From Bacteroidota bacterium (GTDB lineage: Bacteria > Bacteroidota > Bacteroidia > 2-12-FULL-35-15): a stretch of 64,000 nt of DNA. Of this stretch, positions 55,194 to 64,000 are shown piece by piece. Location: contig JAOQAG010000051.1 in the NCBI GenBank assembly GCA_025963715.1, positions 62,001 to 126,000 on the forward strand, written 5' to 3'. A program made the position numbers and the translations under genes. Within the stretch, counting starts at the first letter, position 1. Every line of letters begins with the position of its first letter. Below the pieces are notes generated by a model, which did no database searches, had not been told where the DNA came from, and worked only from the letters and a program-made list of their open reading frames with translations.

Positions 55194-58100
55194 ATGGCTT
55201 TCAATAAAAGAGATAACAAACTAAAAAGCAATTTCTCCAAAATTACCATCAGCCTTGCATCACCGGAAGCAGTTCTGGAGCGTTCAAGCGGTGAAGTAGT
55301 TAAGCCGGAAACAATCAATTACAGAACTTACAAACCAGAGATGGGCGGTTTGTTCTGTGAGCGTATTTTCGGACCGGTAAAAGATTGGGAATGTGCTTGT
55401 GGAAAATATAAACGCATCCGCTACAAAGGCATTGTTTGTGACCGTTGTGGAGTGGAAGTAACAGAGAAAAAAGTACGTAGAGAGCGTATGGGACACATCA
55501 ATTTGGTGGTTCCTGTTGCGCACATCTGGTATTTCAAATCGTTGCCAAATAAAATCGGTTATTTGTTGGGCTTACCAACAAAAAAACTGGACATGATCAT
55601 TTACTACGAGCGTTATGTTGTAGTAAACGCAGGTGTTAAAGCGGTTGACGGGATCAATTACCTTGATTTCTTATCCGAAGAAGAATACCTGAACATCCTG
55701 GATACATTGCCGAAAGACAATCAATATTTAGATGATACAGATCCGAATAAATTTATCGCGAAAATGGGTGCTGAAGCGTTACAATCGCTTTTAAGCCGTG
55801 TTGATCTTGATAGTTTATCATTCGATTTGCGTCACAAAGCAAATACTGAAACATCTCAACAACGTAAAAACGAAGCGCTAAAACGTTTACAGGTTGTGGA
55901 AGGTTTCCGTCATGCCAACCAGCACGTTGAAAACCGTCCTGAGTGGATGATCGTTAAAATTGTTCCGGTTATTCCGCCGGAATTGCGTCCGTTGGTGCCA
56001 TTGGATGGCGGCCGTTTTGCAACTTCCGATTTAAATGATTTATACCGTCGTGTTATTATCCGTAACAACCGTTTAAAACGTTTGATCGAGATCAAAGCTC
56101 CTGAAGTAATCCTGCGTAATGAAAAACGTATGTTACAGGAAGCTGTGGATTCATTATTTGATAACTCACGTAAATCGAATGCAGTGAAAACTGAATCGAA
56201 CCGTGCGTTAAAATCATTATCGGATTCATTAAAAGGTAAACAAGGCCGTTTCCGTCAGAACTTATTAGGTAAACGTGTGGATTATTCAGCACGTTCGGTA
56301 ATCGTCGTTGGACCGGAATTGAAATTGCATGAGTGCGGATTGCCAAAAGATATGGCAGCTGAACTTTTCAAACCGTTCATCATCCGTAAAATGATTGAGC
56401 GTGGTGTTGTAAAAACAGTAAAATCTGCGAAAAAAATCGTTGATAAAAAAGAACCTATTGTTTGGGATATTTTAGAGAATGTGTTGAAAGGACATCCTGT
56501 TCTTTTGAACCGCGCTCCGACATTGCACAGATTAGGGATCCAGGCTTTCCAGCCAAAACTGATCGAAGGAAAAGCGATCCAGTTGCATCCTTTGACCTGT
56601 ACAGCGTTTAACGCCGATTTCGATGGGGATCAGATGGCAGTTCACGTTCCGTTGGGACATGCTGCAATTTTGGAAGCTCAATTATTAATGCTTGCATCTC
56701 ATAACATCTTAAACCCTGCGAATGGTGCACCGGTAACGGTTCCATCACAAGACATGGTGCTTGGTCTGTACTACATGACCAAAGGAAAGAAAAATACTGC
56801 TGATGAAGTAGTAAAAGGTGAAGGCTTAACATTTTATTCTCCTGAAGAAACAATTATCGCGTACAACGAAAAACGTGTTGATTTACATGCGTGGGTGAAA
56901 GTTCGTTTACCGGTAAAAGAAGGTGATAAAACAGTTAACAAACTGATCGAAACAACTGTTGGACGGATCCTGTTTAACCAGGTGGTGCCGAAAGAAGTTG
57001 GTTATATCAACGAATTGTTGACAAAAAAATCATTGCGTGATATCATTGGAAGTATCGTGAAAGAAACTGGTATGGCTAAAACGGCTAAATTCCTTGACGA
57101 CATGAAAACATTAGGTTTCATGAGCGCATTCCGCGGAGGTTTATCCTTTAACTTAGGTGACGTAATGGTTCCTGAGGATAAAGATAAAATGATCGCTGAT
57201 GCGAATACGCAGGTGGATGAAGTGGTTGGAAACTATAATATGGGTTTCATCACAAACAACGAGCGTTACAATCAGATCATCGATATCTGGACACATACCA
57301 ACTCACGGATCACTGCGAAAGTATTGAATACACTGACAAATGACCGTCAGGGCTTCAATCCTGTTTACATGATGCTTGATTCCGGTGCCCGTGGTTCTAA
57401 AGAGCAGATCCGTCAGTTAGGCGGGATGCGTGGATTGATGGCGAAACCGCAAAAAGGTGCAGGGGGAGGAGAGATCATTGAGAATCCGATCATCTCTAAC
57501 TTTAAAGAAGGTTTGTCCATCCTTGAGTATTTTATCTCTACCCACGGTGCGCGTAAAGGTCTTGCGGATACGGCGTTAAAAACTGCCGATGCAGGTTACT
57601 TAACCCGTCGTTTGGTTGACGTTGCTCAGGATGTGATCATCACTATTGAAGATTGCGGAACATTGCGCGGATTGATCGCGACAGCGTTGAAGAAAAACGA
57701 CGAGGTTGTTGAATCATTATACGACAGAATTATTGGTAGAACTACGGTTCACAATGTATACAATCCTTTAACCGGCGACATGATCATTGGTGCAGGTGAA
57801 GAGGTAACTGAAGATTACGCGAGAACAATTTCTGAATCTCCAATTGAAGCAGTTGAGATCCGTTCGGTATTAACCTGCGAAAGCAAAAACGGTGTGTGCG
57901 CGAAATGTTACGGACGTAACTTAGCTACAGGCCGCATGGTTCAACGTGGTGAGGCAGTAGGTGTTATTGCAGCACAATCAATCGGTGAGCCGGGTACACA
58001 GTTAACGTTACGTACATTCCACGTGGGTGGTACAGCATCTAACACTGCTGCATCTTCTAAACTGGAGTCGAAATACGACGGGATCATTGAAGTGGATGAA

Positions 58101-59486
58101 TTGAAAACGGTAAAACGTAAAAATCCTGACGGTAAAGTTGTTGATGTTGTTATTGGACGTTCGGCTGAGATGCGGATCATCGATGCAAACACGAGAATCG
58201 TTTTAACAACTGCAAACATTCCTTACGGATCACAGGTTTACATCACACACTTAGCGAAAGTTAAAAAAGGTGATTTGATTTGTGACTGGGATCCATACAA
58301 TGCGGTAATCGTTTCTGAATTTGCAGGTAAGATCGAATTCGATAATATCGAAGAAGGTATTACTTTCCGTGAAGAATCGGATGAGCAAACCGGATTTAAA
58401 GAAAAAGTAATTGTTGAGAGCCGCGATAAATCAAAAAATCCAGCGATCAAAATTGTTGCAAACAAAGATACATTGCGTACTTACAACATTCCGGTTGGAG
58501 CGCACGTAATTGTGAACGACAGTGCTAAAATTGATGCAGGTCAGATCCTTGTTAAGATCCCTCGTACTGCCGGTAAAACGGGAGATATCACGGGAGGTTT
58601 ACCACGTGTTACTGAGCTTTTCGAAGCACGTAACCCAAGTAACCCGGCTGTGGTTTCAGAAATTGATGGTATCGTTTCATTTGGTAAAATTAAACGTGGT
58701 AACCGTGAGGTGCATGTTGAATCAAGAACAGGTGAGAAAAAAACATATTTGGTTGCATTATCAAAACATATCCTTGTTCAGGAAAATGACTTTATCCGTG
58801 CGGGTGAGCCATTATCCGACGGTGCTATCACGCCAAGCGATATTCTTGCAATCAAAGGGCCTACAGCTGTTCAGGAATACTTAGTGAACGAGGTGCAAGA
58901 GGTATACCGTTTACAAGGTGTGAAGATCAACGATAAACATTTTGAAGTAATTGTTCGTCAGATGATGCGTAAAGTCGACATCAGCGAAGCTGGTGACACT
59001 ATTTTCCTTGAGAAACAATTGGTGAACAAAGCTGAGTTTATGAGAGAGAACGACTCATTGTACGGTAAAGTAATTGTGGTTGAACCAGGTGATTCACCAT
59101 TATTCAAAGCCGGTCAGATCATTAGTGCACGTCGTTTACGTGATGAGAATTCCTCATTGAAACGCAAAGACATGAAGTTAATTGAAGCGCGTGAAGCAAT
59201 TCCTGCAACATCTCAACAGATCCTGCAAGGTATCACACGTGCATCGTTACAAACAAATAGCTTCATGAGTGCTGCATCCTTCCAGGAAACAACGAAAGTG
59301 TTGAATGAAGCTGCAGTAAGCGGTAAGGTGGATGATTTGTCGGGATTAAAAGAAAACGTAATTGTTGGACATTTAATTCCTGCAGGTACAGGATTGAGAG
59401 CATACGAAAAAATGATCGTAGGTTCACAGGAAGAGTACGACAAACTGATGGCTTCCAAAAAAGAAGCATTGGAAGAAGAAGCATAA
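55194..59486 (+). CDS. rpoC: DNA-directed RNA polymerase subunit beta'
   Basis: The 1430-residue subunit has the N-terminal zinc finger ([20 protein letters not shown]) and the catalytic metal site [16 protein letters not shown]. The second zinc cluster is [20 protein letters not shown], and there is a long C-terminal part with the trigger-loop region ([20 protein letters not shown]). It is complete and ends the operon. A 53-bp stretch near its 3' end (59052-59104) is partly repeated at 62825-62877. Confidence 0.98.
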   Translation: MAFNKRDNKLKSNFSKITISLASPEAVLERSSGEVVKPETINYRTYKPEMGGLFCERIFGPVKDWECACGKYKRIRYKGIVCDRCGVEVTEKKVRRERMGHINLVVPVAHIWYFKSLPNKIGYLLGLPTKKLDMIIYYERYVVVNAGVKAVDGINYLDFLSEEEYLNILDTLPKDNQYLDDTDPNKFIAKMGAEALQSLLSRVDLDSLSFDLRHKANTETSQQRKNEALKRLQVVEGFRHANQHVENRPEWMIVKIVPVIPPELRPLVPLDGGRFATSDLNDLYRRVIIRNNRLKRLIEIKAPEVILRNEKRMLQEAVDSLFDNSRKSNAVKTESNRALKSLSDSLKGKQGRFRQNLLGKRVDYSARSVIVVGPELKLHECGLPKDMAAELFKPFIIRKMIERGVVKTVKSAKKIVDKKEPIVWDILENVLKGHPVLLNRAPTLHRLGIQAFQPKLIEGKAIQLHPLTCTAFNADFDGDQMAVHVPLGHAAILEAQLLMLASHNILNPANGAPVTVPSQDMVLGLYYMTKGKKNTADEVVKGEGLTFYSPEETIIAYNEKRVDLHAWVKVRLPVKEGDKTVNKLIETTVGRILFNQVVPKEVGYINELLTKKSLRDIIGSIVKETGMAKTAKFLDDMKTLGFMSAFRGGLSFNLGDVMVPEDKDKMIADANTQVDEVVGNYNMGFITNNERYNQIIDIWTHTNSRITAKVLNTLTNDRQGFNPVYMMLDSGARGSKEQIRQLGGMRGLMAKPQKGAGGGEIIENPIISNFKEGLSILEYFISTHGARKGLADTALKTADAGYLTRRLVDVAQDVIITIEDCGTLRGLIATALKKNDEVVESLYDRIIGRTTVHNVYNPLTGDMIIGAGEEVTEDYARTISESPIEAVEIRSVLTCESKNGVCAKCYGRNLATGRMVQRGEAVGVIAAQSIGEPGTQLTLRTFHVGGTASNTAASSKLESKYDGIIEVDELKTVKRKNPDGKVVDVVIGRSAEMRIIDANTRIVLTTANIPYGSQVYITHLAKVKKGDLICDWDPYNAVIVSEFAGKIEFDNIEEGITFREESDEQTGFKEKVIVESRDKSKNPAIKIVANKDTLRTYNIPVGAHVIVNDSAKIDAGQILVKIPRTAGKTGDITGGLPRVTELFEARNPSNPAVVSEIDGIVSFGKIKRGNREVHVESRTGEKKTYLVALSKHILVQENDFIRAGEPLSDGAITPSDILAIKGPTAVQEYLVNEVQEVYRLQGVKINDKHFEVIVRQMMRKVDISEAGDTIFLEKQLVNKAEFMRENDSLYGKVIVVEPGDSPLFKAGQIISARRLRDENSSLKRKDMKLIEAREAIPATSQQILQGITRASLQTNSFMSAASFQETTKVLNEAAVSGKVDDLSGLKENVIVGHLIPAGTGLRAYEKMIVGSQEEYDKLMASKKEALEEEA

Positions 59487-59502
59487 TCTTTAGCTTATAA
59501 AT

Positions 59503-59541
59503 AAAAAAGAGGGACCGCATTTCTGCGGTTCCTCTTTTTTT
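59503..59541 (+). terminator. Terminator of the rpoBC operon
   Basis: AAAAAGAGGGACCGCA pairs with TGCGGTTCCTCTTTTTTT with one bulge. It begins 17 nt past the rpoC stop. Confidence 0.85.
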
Positions 59542-59564
59542 ATATTTACTCCACCTCCATGTGG

Positions 59565-59691
59565 AGTGGGGGAAGCAGACAGATACCACAGTCAACTCCA
59601 TGACAGCTTAGGAGATTATAAACAAGTTTTTGAATATTATAAAGATCACATCGTCGCAAGTAGCGACCGAAATGAACTTCGGATTCACTGA
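59565..59691 (+). pseudogene. Possible remnant of a TPR-type sensor gene
   Basis: One frame reads DRYHSQLHDSLGDYKQVFEY (59581-59640), then YKDHIVASSDRNELRIH and stops at 59691. DSLGDYKxxxEYYK is the word found in TPR repeats of Bacteroidota sensor kinases and phosphatases. There is no start and no further domain, so at most a fragment remains. Similarity is judged by eye. Confidence 0.4.
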
Positions 59692-60003
59692 AAAATTATT
59701 TAAAGCTGAATGCAGAACGTAGAACAAATCTGAAATTGCAGCGCTACTTTTCGTAAGTCCAAACACAATGATAACCACAGATCAAATATTGTAAAAAATT
59801 AGGATTAGAAGGAAAGAACTCTCTTCTGAAATTTGCCATCCAATCTAAAAATCCGCTTTAGGATTTTTCAATCCATTTTCAAATTCCTTTTCTGTGCTCA
59901 AACACAATATAGGGGGTAACCACTATTGTGCAGGATTTTATTTAGCCGAATCTTTGTTACCGGAACAAGGATCAGGACTATTTGATCCATTAAACTAACT
60001 CAC
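59692..60003. other. Gap between rpoC remnants and the first surface module
   Basis: AT-rich, no gene. An inverted word, AAAATCCGCTTTAGGATTTT (about 59849-59868), could form a hairpin. A poor -7-like GAATCTTTG lies at 59948-59956, 48 nt before the next ATG. Confidence 0.4.
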
Positions 60004-60489
60004 ATGATAAAAACAAAAAAATTAACCTTCCTTTTTTGTTTCTTTTTCACTTTGATAACTACTGTCAAAGCGCAAAACGGAACAGATGCTTCAGGGGGCG
60101 ATGCATCCGGTAGCGGTGGTTCAGCAAGTTATTCAATCGGCCAGATCGATTACATTACCGAACAGGAAACCGGCGGAACGATCACGCAGGGATTGCAGCA
60201 ACCTTTTGAAATTTCCGTGATCACGGGAATTGAAAATACGGCGATTAATTTATCGGCTACGGTATATCCGAATCCAACTGTTGACATGGTGACACTGAGC
60301 ATTGAGGGCACTTCAACGGAGAACATGACTTTTATTCTCTGTGACCTGCAGGGCAAGGTGATCAGGAATGAAAAGTTAAGTGCTGATCAGACAATTATTT
60401 CGATGGCAGAATTAACCAAGGCAACTTATTTAATAAAAGTGCTCGATAATAGTAAAGAAGTTAAAACATTTAAAATCATTAAAAACTAA
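60004..60489 (+). CDS. Mini protein with T9SS type A sorting domain (module 1)
   Basis: The 161-residue protein has a signal peptide (KKLTFLFCFFFTLITTVKAQ) and a short Gly/Ala/Ser stretch (GGDASGSGGSASYSIGQIDY). The rest is a T9SS type A C-terminal domain (TVYPNPTVDMVTLSIEG, CDLQGKVIRNEKL, KVLDNSKEVKTFKIIKN). So it is nearly all sorting signal with almost no cargo. The collagen-like gene 6 nt later lacks a sorting domain. One reading is that this protein carries or anchors its neighbour; that is inference. A paralogue (63002-63484) stands before the second collagen gene. Confidence 0.88.
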   Translation: MIKTKKLTFLFCFFFTLITTVKAQNGTDASGGDASGSGGSASYSIGQIDYITEQETGGTITQGLQQPFEISVITGIENTAINLSATVYPNPTVDMVTLSIEGTSTENMTFILCDLQGKVIRNEKLSADQTIISMAELTKATYLIKVLDNSKEVKTFKIIKN

Positions 60490-60495
60490 CACAAC

Positions 60496-62631
60496 ATGAA
60501 AAAAATAATACTCAGGTTAAGCGCTGTTATCTTTCTTAGCTTTCAGCTCTCGGTTAGCTTTGCACAGGCGCCACAAAAGATGAGCTACCAGGCGGTGATC
60601 CGCAATGCCGGAAATGCGTTAGTTACTTCTTCACCGATTGGAATGCAGATAAGCATCCTGCAAGGTTCTCCAACGGGAACGGCGGTATATGTAGAAACAC
60701 AAATGGCTACAACAAATACAAACGGATTAGTGACAATTGAAATCGGGAACGGAACTCCTGTAACAGGAACGTTTTCTTCTCTCGACTGGTCTGCGGGCCC
60801 GTATTTCATAATGACAGAAACCGATCCGACAGGTGGAACAACTTATACAATTACAGGAACAACCCAGCTAATGAGTGTGCCTTATGCATTGTACGCGGCA
60901 ACTTCAGGTAATGGTGCCGGTCCGGCAGGTCCGCAGGGCTCTGCGGGAGTTGATGGAATTAACGGTAACGATGGGGCAAATGGTTTGGATGGGGCCACCG
61001 GACCTACAGGAGTGCAAGGCCCGATGGGACCAATGGGAATGCCCGGAATGCCGGGAACACCAGGTACTAATGGTGTTACGGGAGCAACCGGTGCGCAGGG
61101 GCCTGCGGGAGCAGACGGAGTGAATGGTAATGATGGAGCCGATGGCTTAAATGGTAATGATGGAGTGAACGGAACAAATGGTATTGCTGGAGCTACGGGT
61201 CCAACAGGAGCTCAGGGCCTAATGGGACCAATGGGAATGCCGGGAACACCGGGAGCCGATGGGGCCACAGGTGCAACAGGAATAGCCGGTGCAACCGGCG
61301 CTACAGGAACGGCGGGTTCACCCGGATCAATGGGAATGCCCGGAATGCCGGGAACCCCGGGAGCTAATGGAGCAGCAGGGGCTACAGGTGCAACAGGAAT
61401 AGCAGGTGCAACCGGCGCTACAGGAGCGGCGGGCTCACCCGGATCAATGGGAATGCCTGGTATGCCGGGAACCCCCGGAGCTAATGGAGCAGCAGGGGCT
61501 ACAGGTGCAACGGGTGCAACAGGAATAGCAGGCGCAACAGGAGCAGCAGGCTCACCCGGATCAATAGGAATGCCCGGAATGCCGGGAACACCCGGAGCTA
61601 ATGGAGCAGCGGGTGCAACAGGTGTAGCCGGTGCAACCGGAGCTGACGGAGCAGCAGGCGCTACAGGAACAGCAGGGGCTACAGGTGCAACCGGAGCTAC
61701 AGGTTTGTTGGCAAACGGCGCAGCAGCAGGTAATACTCCTTATTGGAATGGTACATCGTGGATAACCAATAGCAGCAATATTTATAATAATGGAGGAAGT
61801 ATAGGTATCGGAACAACAACACCCAGCACTGCAAAACTGGTAATTGCAGGCTCTGCGGGTAGCCCCGGGATTGATTTGTCAAGCACTGATCAGTACGCCA
61901 ACCTTCGGGTCATTCAAAATACAAACGGAATTCCTGATAAAGATATGTATATTGGACTTGGAAGTGGAACGACTTCAAAACTTCATTTCTATTCCAACAA
62001 TGCCGAATTGATGACATTAGCCGGTTCCAATACTAAAATTAACGGCCAGCTGGAAATAGCTACAACAACCGGCGCCATATTGCTTCCAAGGCTTACAGCA
62101 ATAGAAAGAACAGCTTTAACAGCGCCGGTACCGGGTATGATGATTTATAACAGCAGCACCGGCAAGTTTCAGGGCTATGCTACAGCTCTTGGTGTTGAGG
62201 CACTTGATCAAAGTGCGACCATTTCAAATAGTCAGTTTTCCGGCTCAAATATCGGCCAATCGTTTATTGCAGGAGTAACAGGCGAATTATCGAAAGTAGA
62301 TGTAACAGTATCTTTTGTAAGCACTGCCGGTTCATGCTCAGTTAATGTATATGCCGGAACAGGCTCGGGAGGTACTTTATTAGGTTCTTCTGCAGCCGTT
62401 ACAATTTCTTCAACCGGAATAAAGTCATTTGTATTAACGGGGATAAATGTAACTGCAGGCAATACATATTCATTTATTCTTGTAAATTCAGCTAATTGTG
62501 CCTTTTCAACAGATAATACTAATAGCTATCCTTCCGGAAGTTTCACTACAGTCATTCCAACCCCAATCTGGGACTTTTGGTTTAAAACATATATTAAGCC
62601 GGCAGTCAACTCCTGGGTTGATTTTAACTAG
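60496..62631 (+). CDS. Collagen-like repeat surface protein (module 1)
   Basis: The 711-residue protein has a signal peptide and an N-terminal domain ([24 protein letters not shown]-like [20 protein letters not shown]). A collagen-like region of about 87 Gly-X-Y triplets occupies residues ~140-405, many of them [14 protein letters not shown] and GANGAAG. A fibre-type part then begins ([40 protein letters not shown]). A beta-rich end domain ([20 protein letters not shown]) closes it. No C-terminal T9SS domain is seen. It probably forms a trimeric fibre at the cell surface. Confidence 0.88.
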   Translation: MKKIILRLSAVIFLSFQLSVSFAQAPQKMSYQAVIRNAGNALVTSSPIGMQISILQGSPTGTAVYVETQMATTNTNGLVTIEIGNGTPVTGTFSSLDWSAGPYFIMTETDPTGGTTYTITGTTQLMSVPYALYAATSGNGAGPAGPQGSAGVDGINGNDGANGLDGATGPTGVQGPMGPMGMPGMPGTPGTNGVTGATGAQGPAGADGVNGNDGADGLNGNDGVNGTNGIAGATGPTGAQGLMGPMGMPGTPGADGATGATGIAGATGATGTAGSPGSMGMPGMPGTPGANGAAGATGATGIAGATGATGAAGSPGSMGMPGMPGTPGANGAAGATGATGATGIAGATGAAGSPGSIGMPGMPGTPGANGAAGATGVAGATGADGAAGATGTAGATGATGATGLLANGAAAGNTPYWNGTSWITNSSNIYNNGGSIGIGTTTPSTAKLVIAGSAGSPGIDLSSTDQYANLRVIQNTNGIPDKDMYIGLGSGTTSKLHFYSNNAELMTLAGSNTKINGQLEIATTTGAILLPRLTAIERTALTAPVPGMMIYNSSTGKFQGYATALGVEALDQSATISNSQFSGSNIGQSFIAGVTGELSKVDVTVSFVSTAGSCSVNVYAGTGSGGTLLGSSAAVTISSTGIKSFVLTGINVTAGNTYSFILVNSANCAFSTDNTNSYPSGSFTTVIPTPIWDFWFKTYIKPAVNSWVDFN
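61318..61640 (+). repeat. 117-bp in-frame tandem repeat within the collagen-like gene
   Basis: The word TCACCCGGATCAAT starts at 61318, 61435 and 61552, exactly 117 bp (39 codons, 13 triplets) apart. Units 1 and 2 are almost the same; unit 2 has an extra GGTGCAACG and loses the same length elsewhere. Such repeats change copy number easily. Confidence 0.85.
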
Positions 62632-62648
62632 CACAAGAATTGAACATT

Positions 62649-62686
62649 TAAAAAGCCCGTCGGATCTTTCTTCCGGGTTTTTTATT
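62649..62686 (+). terminator. Terminator of the first collagen gene
   Basis: AAAAAGCCCG pairs with CGGGTTTTTT, 18 nt past the stop. Confidence 0.8.
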
Positions 62687-62756
62687 TTTAGCACCTGCAA
62701 TGATAAAAGACGGGTGCTTTTAATGGTTGTGGTTTATTCTAAGAAATAATATTGAT

Positions 62757-62793
62757 AAAAAGCTCTTCAGGACAGACGTCCGGGGAGCTTTTT
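62757..62793 (+). terminator. Second hairpin in the gap
   Basis: AAAAAGCTC pairs with GAGCTTTTT, with a GGAC/GTCC inner stem, followed by TATTTG. Confidence 0.65.
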
Positions 62794-63001
62794 ATTTGTT
62801 CGTACAGGTGTGATTTGTTCTTTTGACTCATTGTACGGTAAAGTAATTGTGGTAGAACCAGGTAATTCTCCATTCTTTTTCTCTTTATTGCGATTGATTT
62901 TCTTTTCTGTCGTTGGAGTACATTTTTCTGTCGTTGGTACCAAATAATTAATTACTGTATGTCTGATGCTTACTTTCGGCATATTATTTATACTGCGTAC
63001 G
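62794..63001. other. Gap before module 2 with direct repeats
   Basis: TTTTCTGTCGTTGG occurs twice, 21 bp apart (62903 and 62924). No clear -33/-7 pair; TACTTTCGG (62971) is only a weak -7. It also holds the rpoC fragment (separate entry). Confidence 0.5.
62825..62877 (+). pseudogene. 53-bp fragment of rpoC
   Basis: It matches 59052-59104 of rpoC at 49 of 53 positions. Of the four differences, two are silent third-base changes (GTT to GTA, TCA to TCT) and two change Asp to Asn and Leu to Phe. It has no start or continuation as a gene. Confidence 0.85.
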
Positions 63002-63484
63002 ATGACAAAAACAAAAACGATTTTATTTTTCAGCTTGTTTCTTTTTGCTGTAACAGCGCTTAAAGCACAAACCGGAACAGTTGCCGCCGGCGGCAATGCC
63101 ACGGGACCGGGAGGTTCCGTAAGTTATTCGATCGGGCAAACCGATTACATTACTGAAAGCGGTAAGCCCGGAACTGTTTCACAGGGTTTGCAACAGCCTT
63201 ACGAAATTCAGGTAATGACAGGAATTGGAGTTACGGGAATAAACCTTTCGGCAACAGTTTATCCAAACCCTACAACAGATGTGGTTACGCTGAGCGTGCA
63301 GGATCTTTCGGTTGCGAACATGAGCTATGCTGTTTATGATATACAGGGAAAGCTAATCATGCATGATAAATTATCGGGAAGCTCAACCGTTATTTCTTTT
63401 GAAGGGTTAAGCAAGTCGGGTTACTTTATAAAAGTGCTGAGCAATAACAGTGAAGTAAAAACATTTAAGATCATTAAAAATTAA
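63002..63484 (+). CDS. Mini protein with T9SS type A sorting domain (module 2)
   Basis: I start at ATG 63002, which gives the signal peptide MTKTKTILFFSLFLFAVTALKAQ; an upstream ATG at 62966 would put weak sequence before it. The 160-residue product is a paralogue of 60004-60489: GGNATGPGGSVSYSIGQTDY, ATVYPNPTTDVVTLSVQDLS and VKTFKIIKN all have counterparts. It is again almost only a T9SS sorting domain. The collagen-like gene follows 8 nt later. Confidence 0.88.
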   Translation: MTKTKTILFFSLFLFAVTALKAQTGTVAAGGNATGPGGSVSYSIGQTDYITESGKPGTVSQGLQQPYEIQVMTGIGVTGINLSATVYPNPTTDVVTLSVQDLSVANMSYAVYDIQGKLIMHDKLSGSSTVISFEGLSKSGYFIKVLSNNSEVKTFKIIKN

Positions 63485-63492
63485 AAAGCAAT

Positions 63493-64000
63493 ATGAAAAA
63501 AACACTCCTTAAAATTGTAACAGTTCTGCTGTTGAGTTTTCAATTTATAACTGCATCAGCGCAGGCTCCTCAAAAAATGAGCTACCAGGCGGTGGTGCGC
63601 AATGCAGGTAACACACTTGTAGCATCATCGCCGGTAGGGATGCAAATCAGCATCCTGCAGGGCTCGCCTGCAGGAACCCCGGTGTATGTGGAAACACAAA
63701 CTGCAATGACAAATGCAAACGGATTGGTAACAATTGAAATAGGAAATGGAACTCCGGTTACGGGAACGTTTGCCGCGATTAATTGGGTAGCAGGCCCTTA
63801 TTTTATAATGACAGAAACTGATCCTGCAGGAGGAACTGCTTATTCGATCACAGGAACAACTCAATTGATGAGCGTGCCTTATGCATTATATGCTGAGACA
63901 TCCGGTAACGGAGGTGTTGCAGGTGCTACAGGTGCTACAGGGGCAACTGGTGCAACAGGTTCTATGGGACCGATGGGTATGGGAATGCCGGGGATGCCGG
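63493..64000 (+). CDS. Collagen-like repeat surface protein (module 2, partial, 3' end outside window)
   Basis: The first 169 codons are visible. They give a signal peptide (KKTLLKIVTVLLLSFQFITA), the domain [20 protein letters not shown] with [20 protein letters not shown], and the first collagen-like triplets ([20 protein letters not shown]). It is clearly a paralogue of 60496-62631, including the place where the collagen part begins. The rest lies past base 64000. Confidence 0.88.
   Translation, partial: MKKTLLKIVTVLLLSFQFITASAQAPQKMSYQAVVRNAGNTLVASSPVGMQISILQGSPAGTPVYVETQTAMTNANGLVTIEIGNGTPVTGTFAAINWVAGPYFIMTETDPAGGTAYSITGTTQLMSVPYALYAETSGNGGVAGATGATGATGATGSMGPMGMGMPGMP

Noticed and set aside
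61318..61640. CRISPR-like spacing of repeats
   Set aside because: Repeats are in frame inside a collagen-like gene, have no unique spacers, and no cas genes exist in the window.
60496..62631. Phage tail fibre in a prophage
   Set aside because: Fibre-like parts exist, but there are no other phage genes; the signal peptide and the T9SS neighbour favour a cell-surface protein.

Overview
The window is chromosomal DNA of a member of the Bacteroidota. The evidence is a type IX secretion (T9SS) component of PorE type, T9SS type A C-terminal sorting domains, a fused SecDF, glutamine synthetase III, a CarboxypepD_reg TonB receptor, a DUF2851 protein, type 2 OMP decarboxylase, and promoters of the Bacteroidota form TTTG-N19/20-TAnnTTTG. 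I cannot name the genus.

Layout. 1-8016: a probable copper or metal-redox region. Its minus-strand operon encodes four lipoproteins with a CX4CH heme-like motif (two also carry a YVTN beta-propeller), an MbnP-like lipoprotein, a Met/His-rich outer-membrane barrel and a small Cys-rich membrane protein. Two plus-strand genes (secreted HMA domain, outer-membrane barrel) diverge from it. 8349-14392: a TonB-dependent receptor with a His/Cys-rich small partner, then a large FG-GAP/P-domain T9SS cargo protein. 14600-29476: mostly housekeeping genes (secDF, tatA, GNAT, glnN, PorE-like, purM, prfA, pyrF), with one decayed VOC gene. 29888-45615: a Gly-rich lipoprotein, DUF2851, PspC, a K+ channel, a sugar-nucleotide reductase-like gene, a SpoIIE phosphatase, two APC permeases, an HhH protein, apt, an acyl-CoA dehydrogenase, rpsU, a Xer recombinase and hpf. 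45808-59541: the translation/transcription block tRNA(Thr,Tyr,Gly,Thr)-tuf-tRNA(Trp)-secE-nusG-rplKAJL-rpoB-rpoC. 60004-64000: two tandem copies of a two-gene surface module, a mini protein with a T9SS sorting domain followed by a collagen-like protein; the second copy runs off the window.

Gaps between genes are rich in non-coding repeats, which are the most unusual part of the window. There is (i) a MITE-like element with 13-bp terminal inverted repeats and 8-bp target duplications; (ii) a perfect 36-bp-stem palindrome family; (iii) composite arrays of degenerate 7-mers and 8-mers bounded by CACACAG; (iv) two tandem structured repeats between rpsU and xerC with compensatory base changes; and (v) an rpoC-derived 53-bp fragment between the two collagen modules.

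Cooperation inferred: SecDF/Sec exports precursors, the PorE-like protein belongs to the T9SS that would export the CTD proteins (11594-14392, 60004-60489, 63002-63484), and the metal region would handle periplasmic copper or c-type redox chemistry. These functional links are inference from families and context, not shown directly by the sequence.
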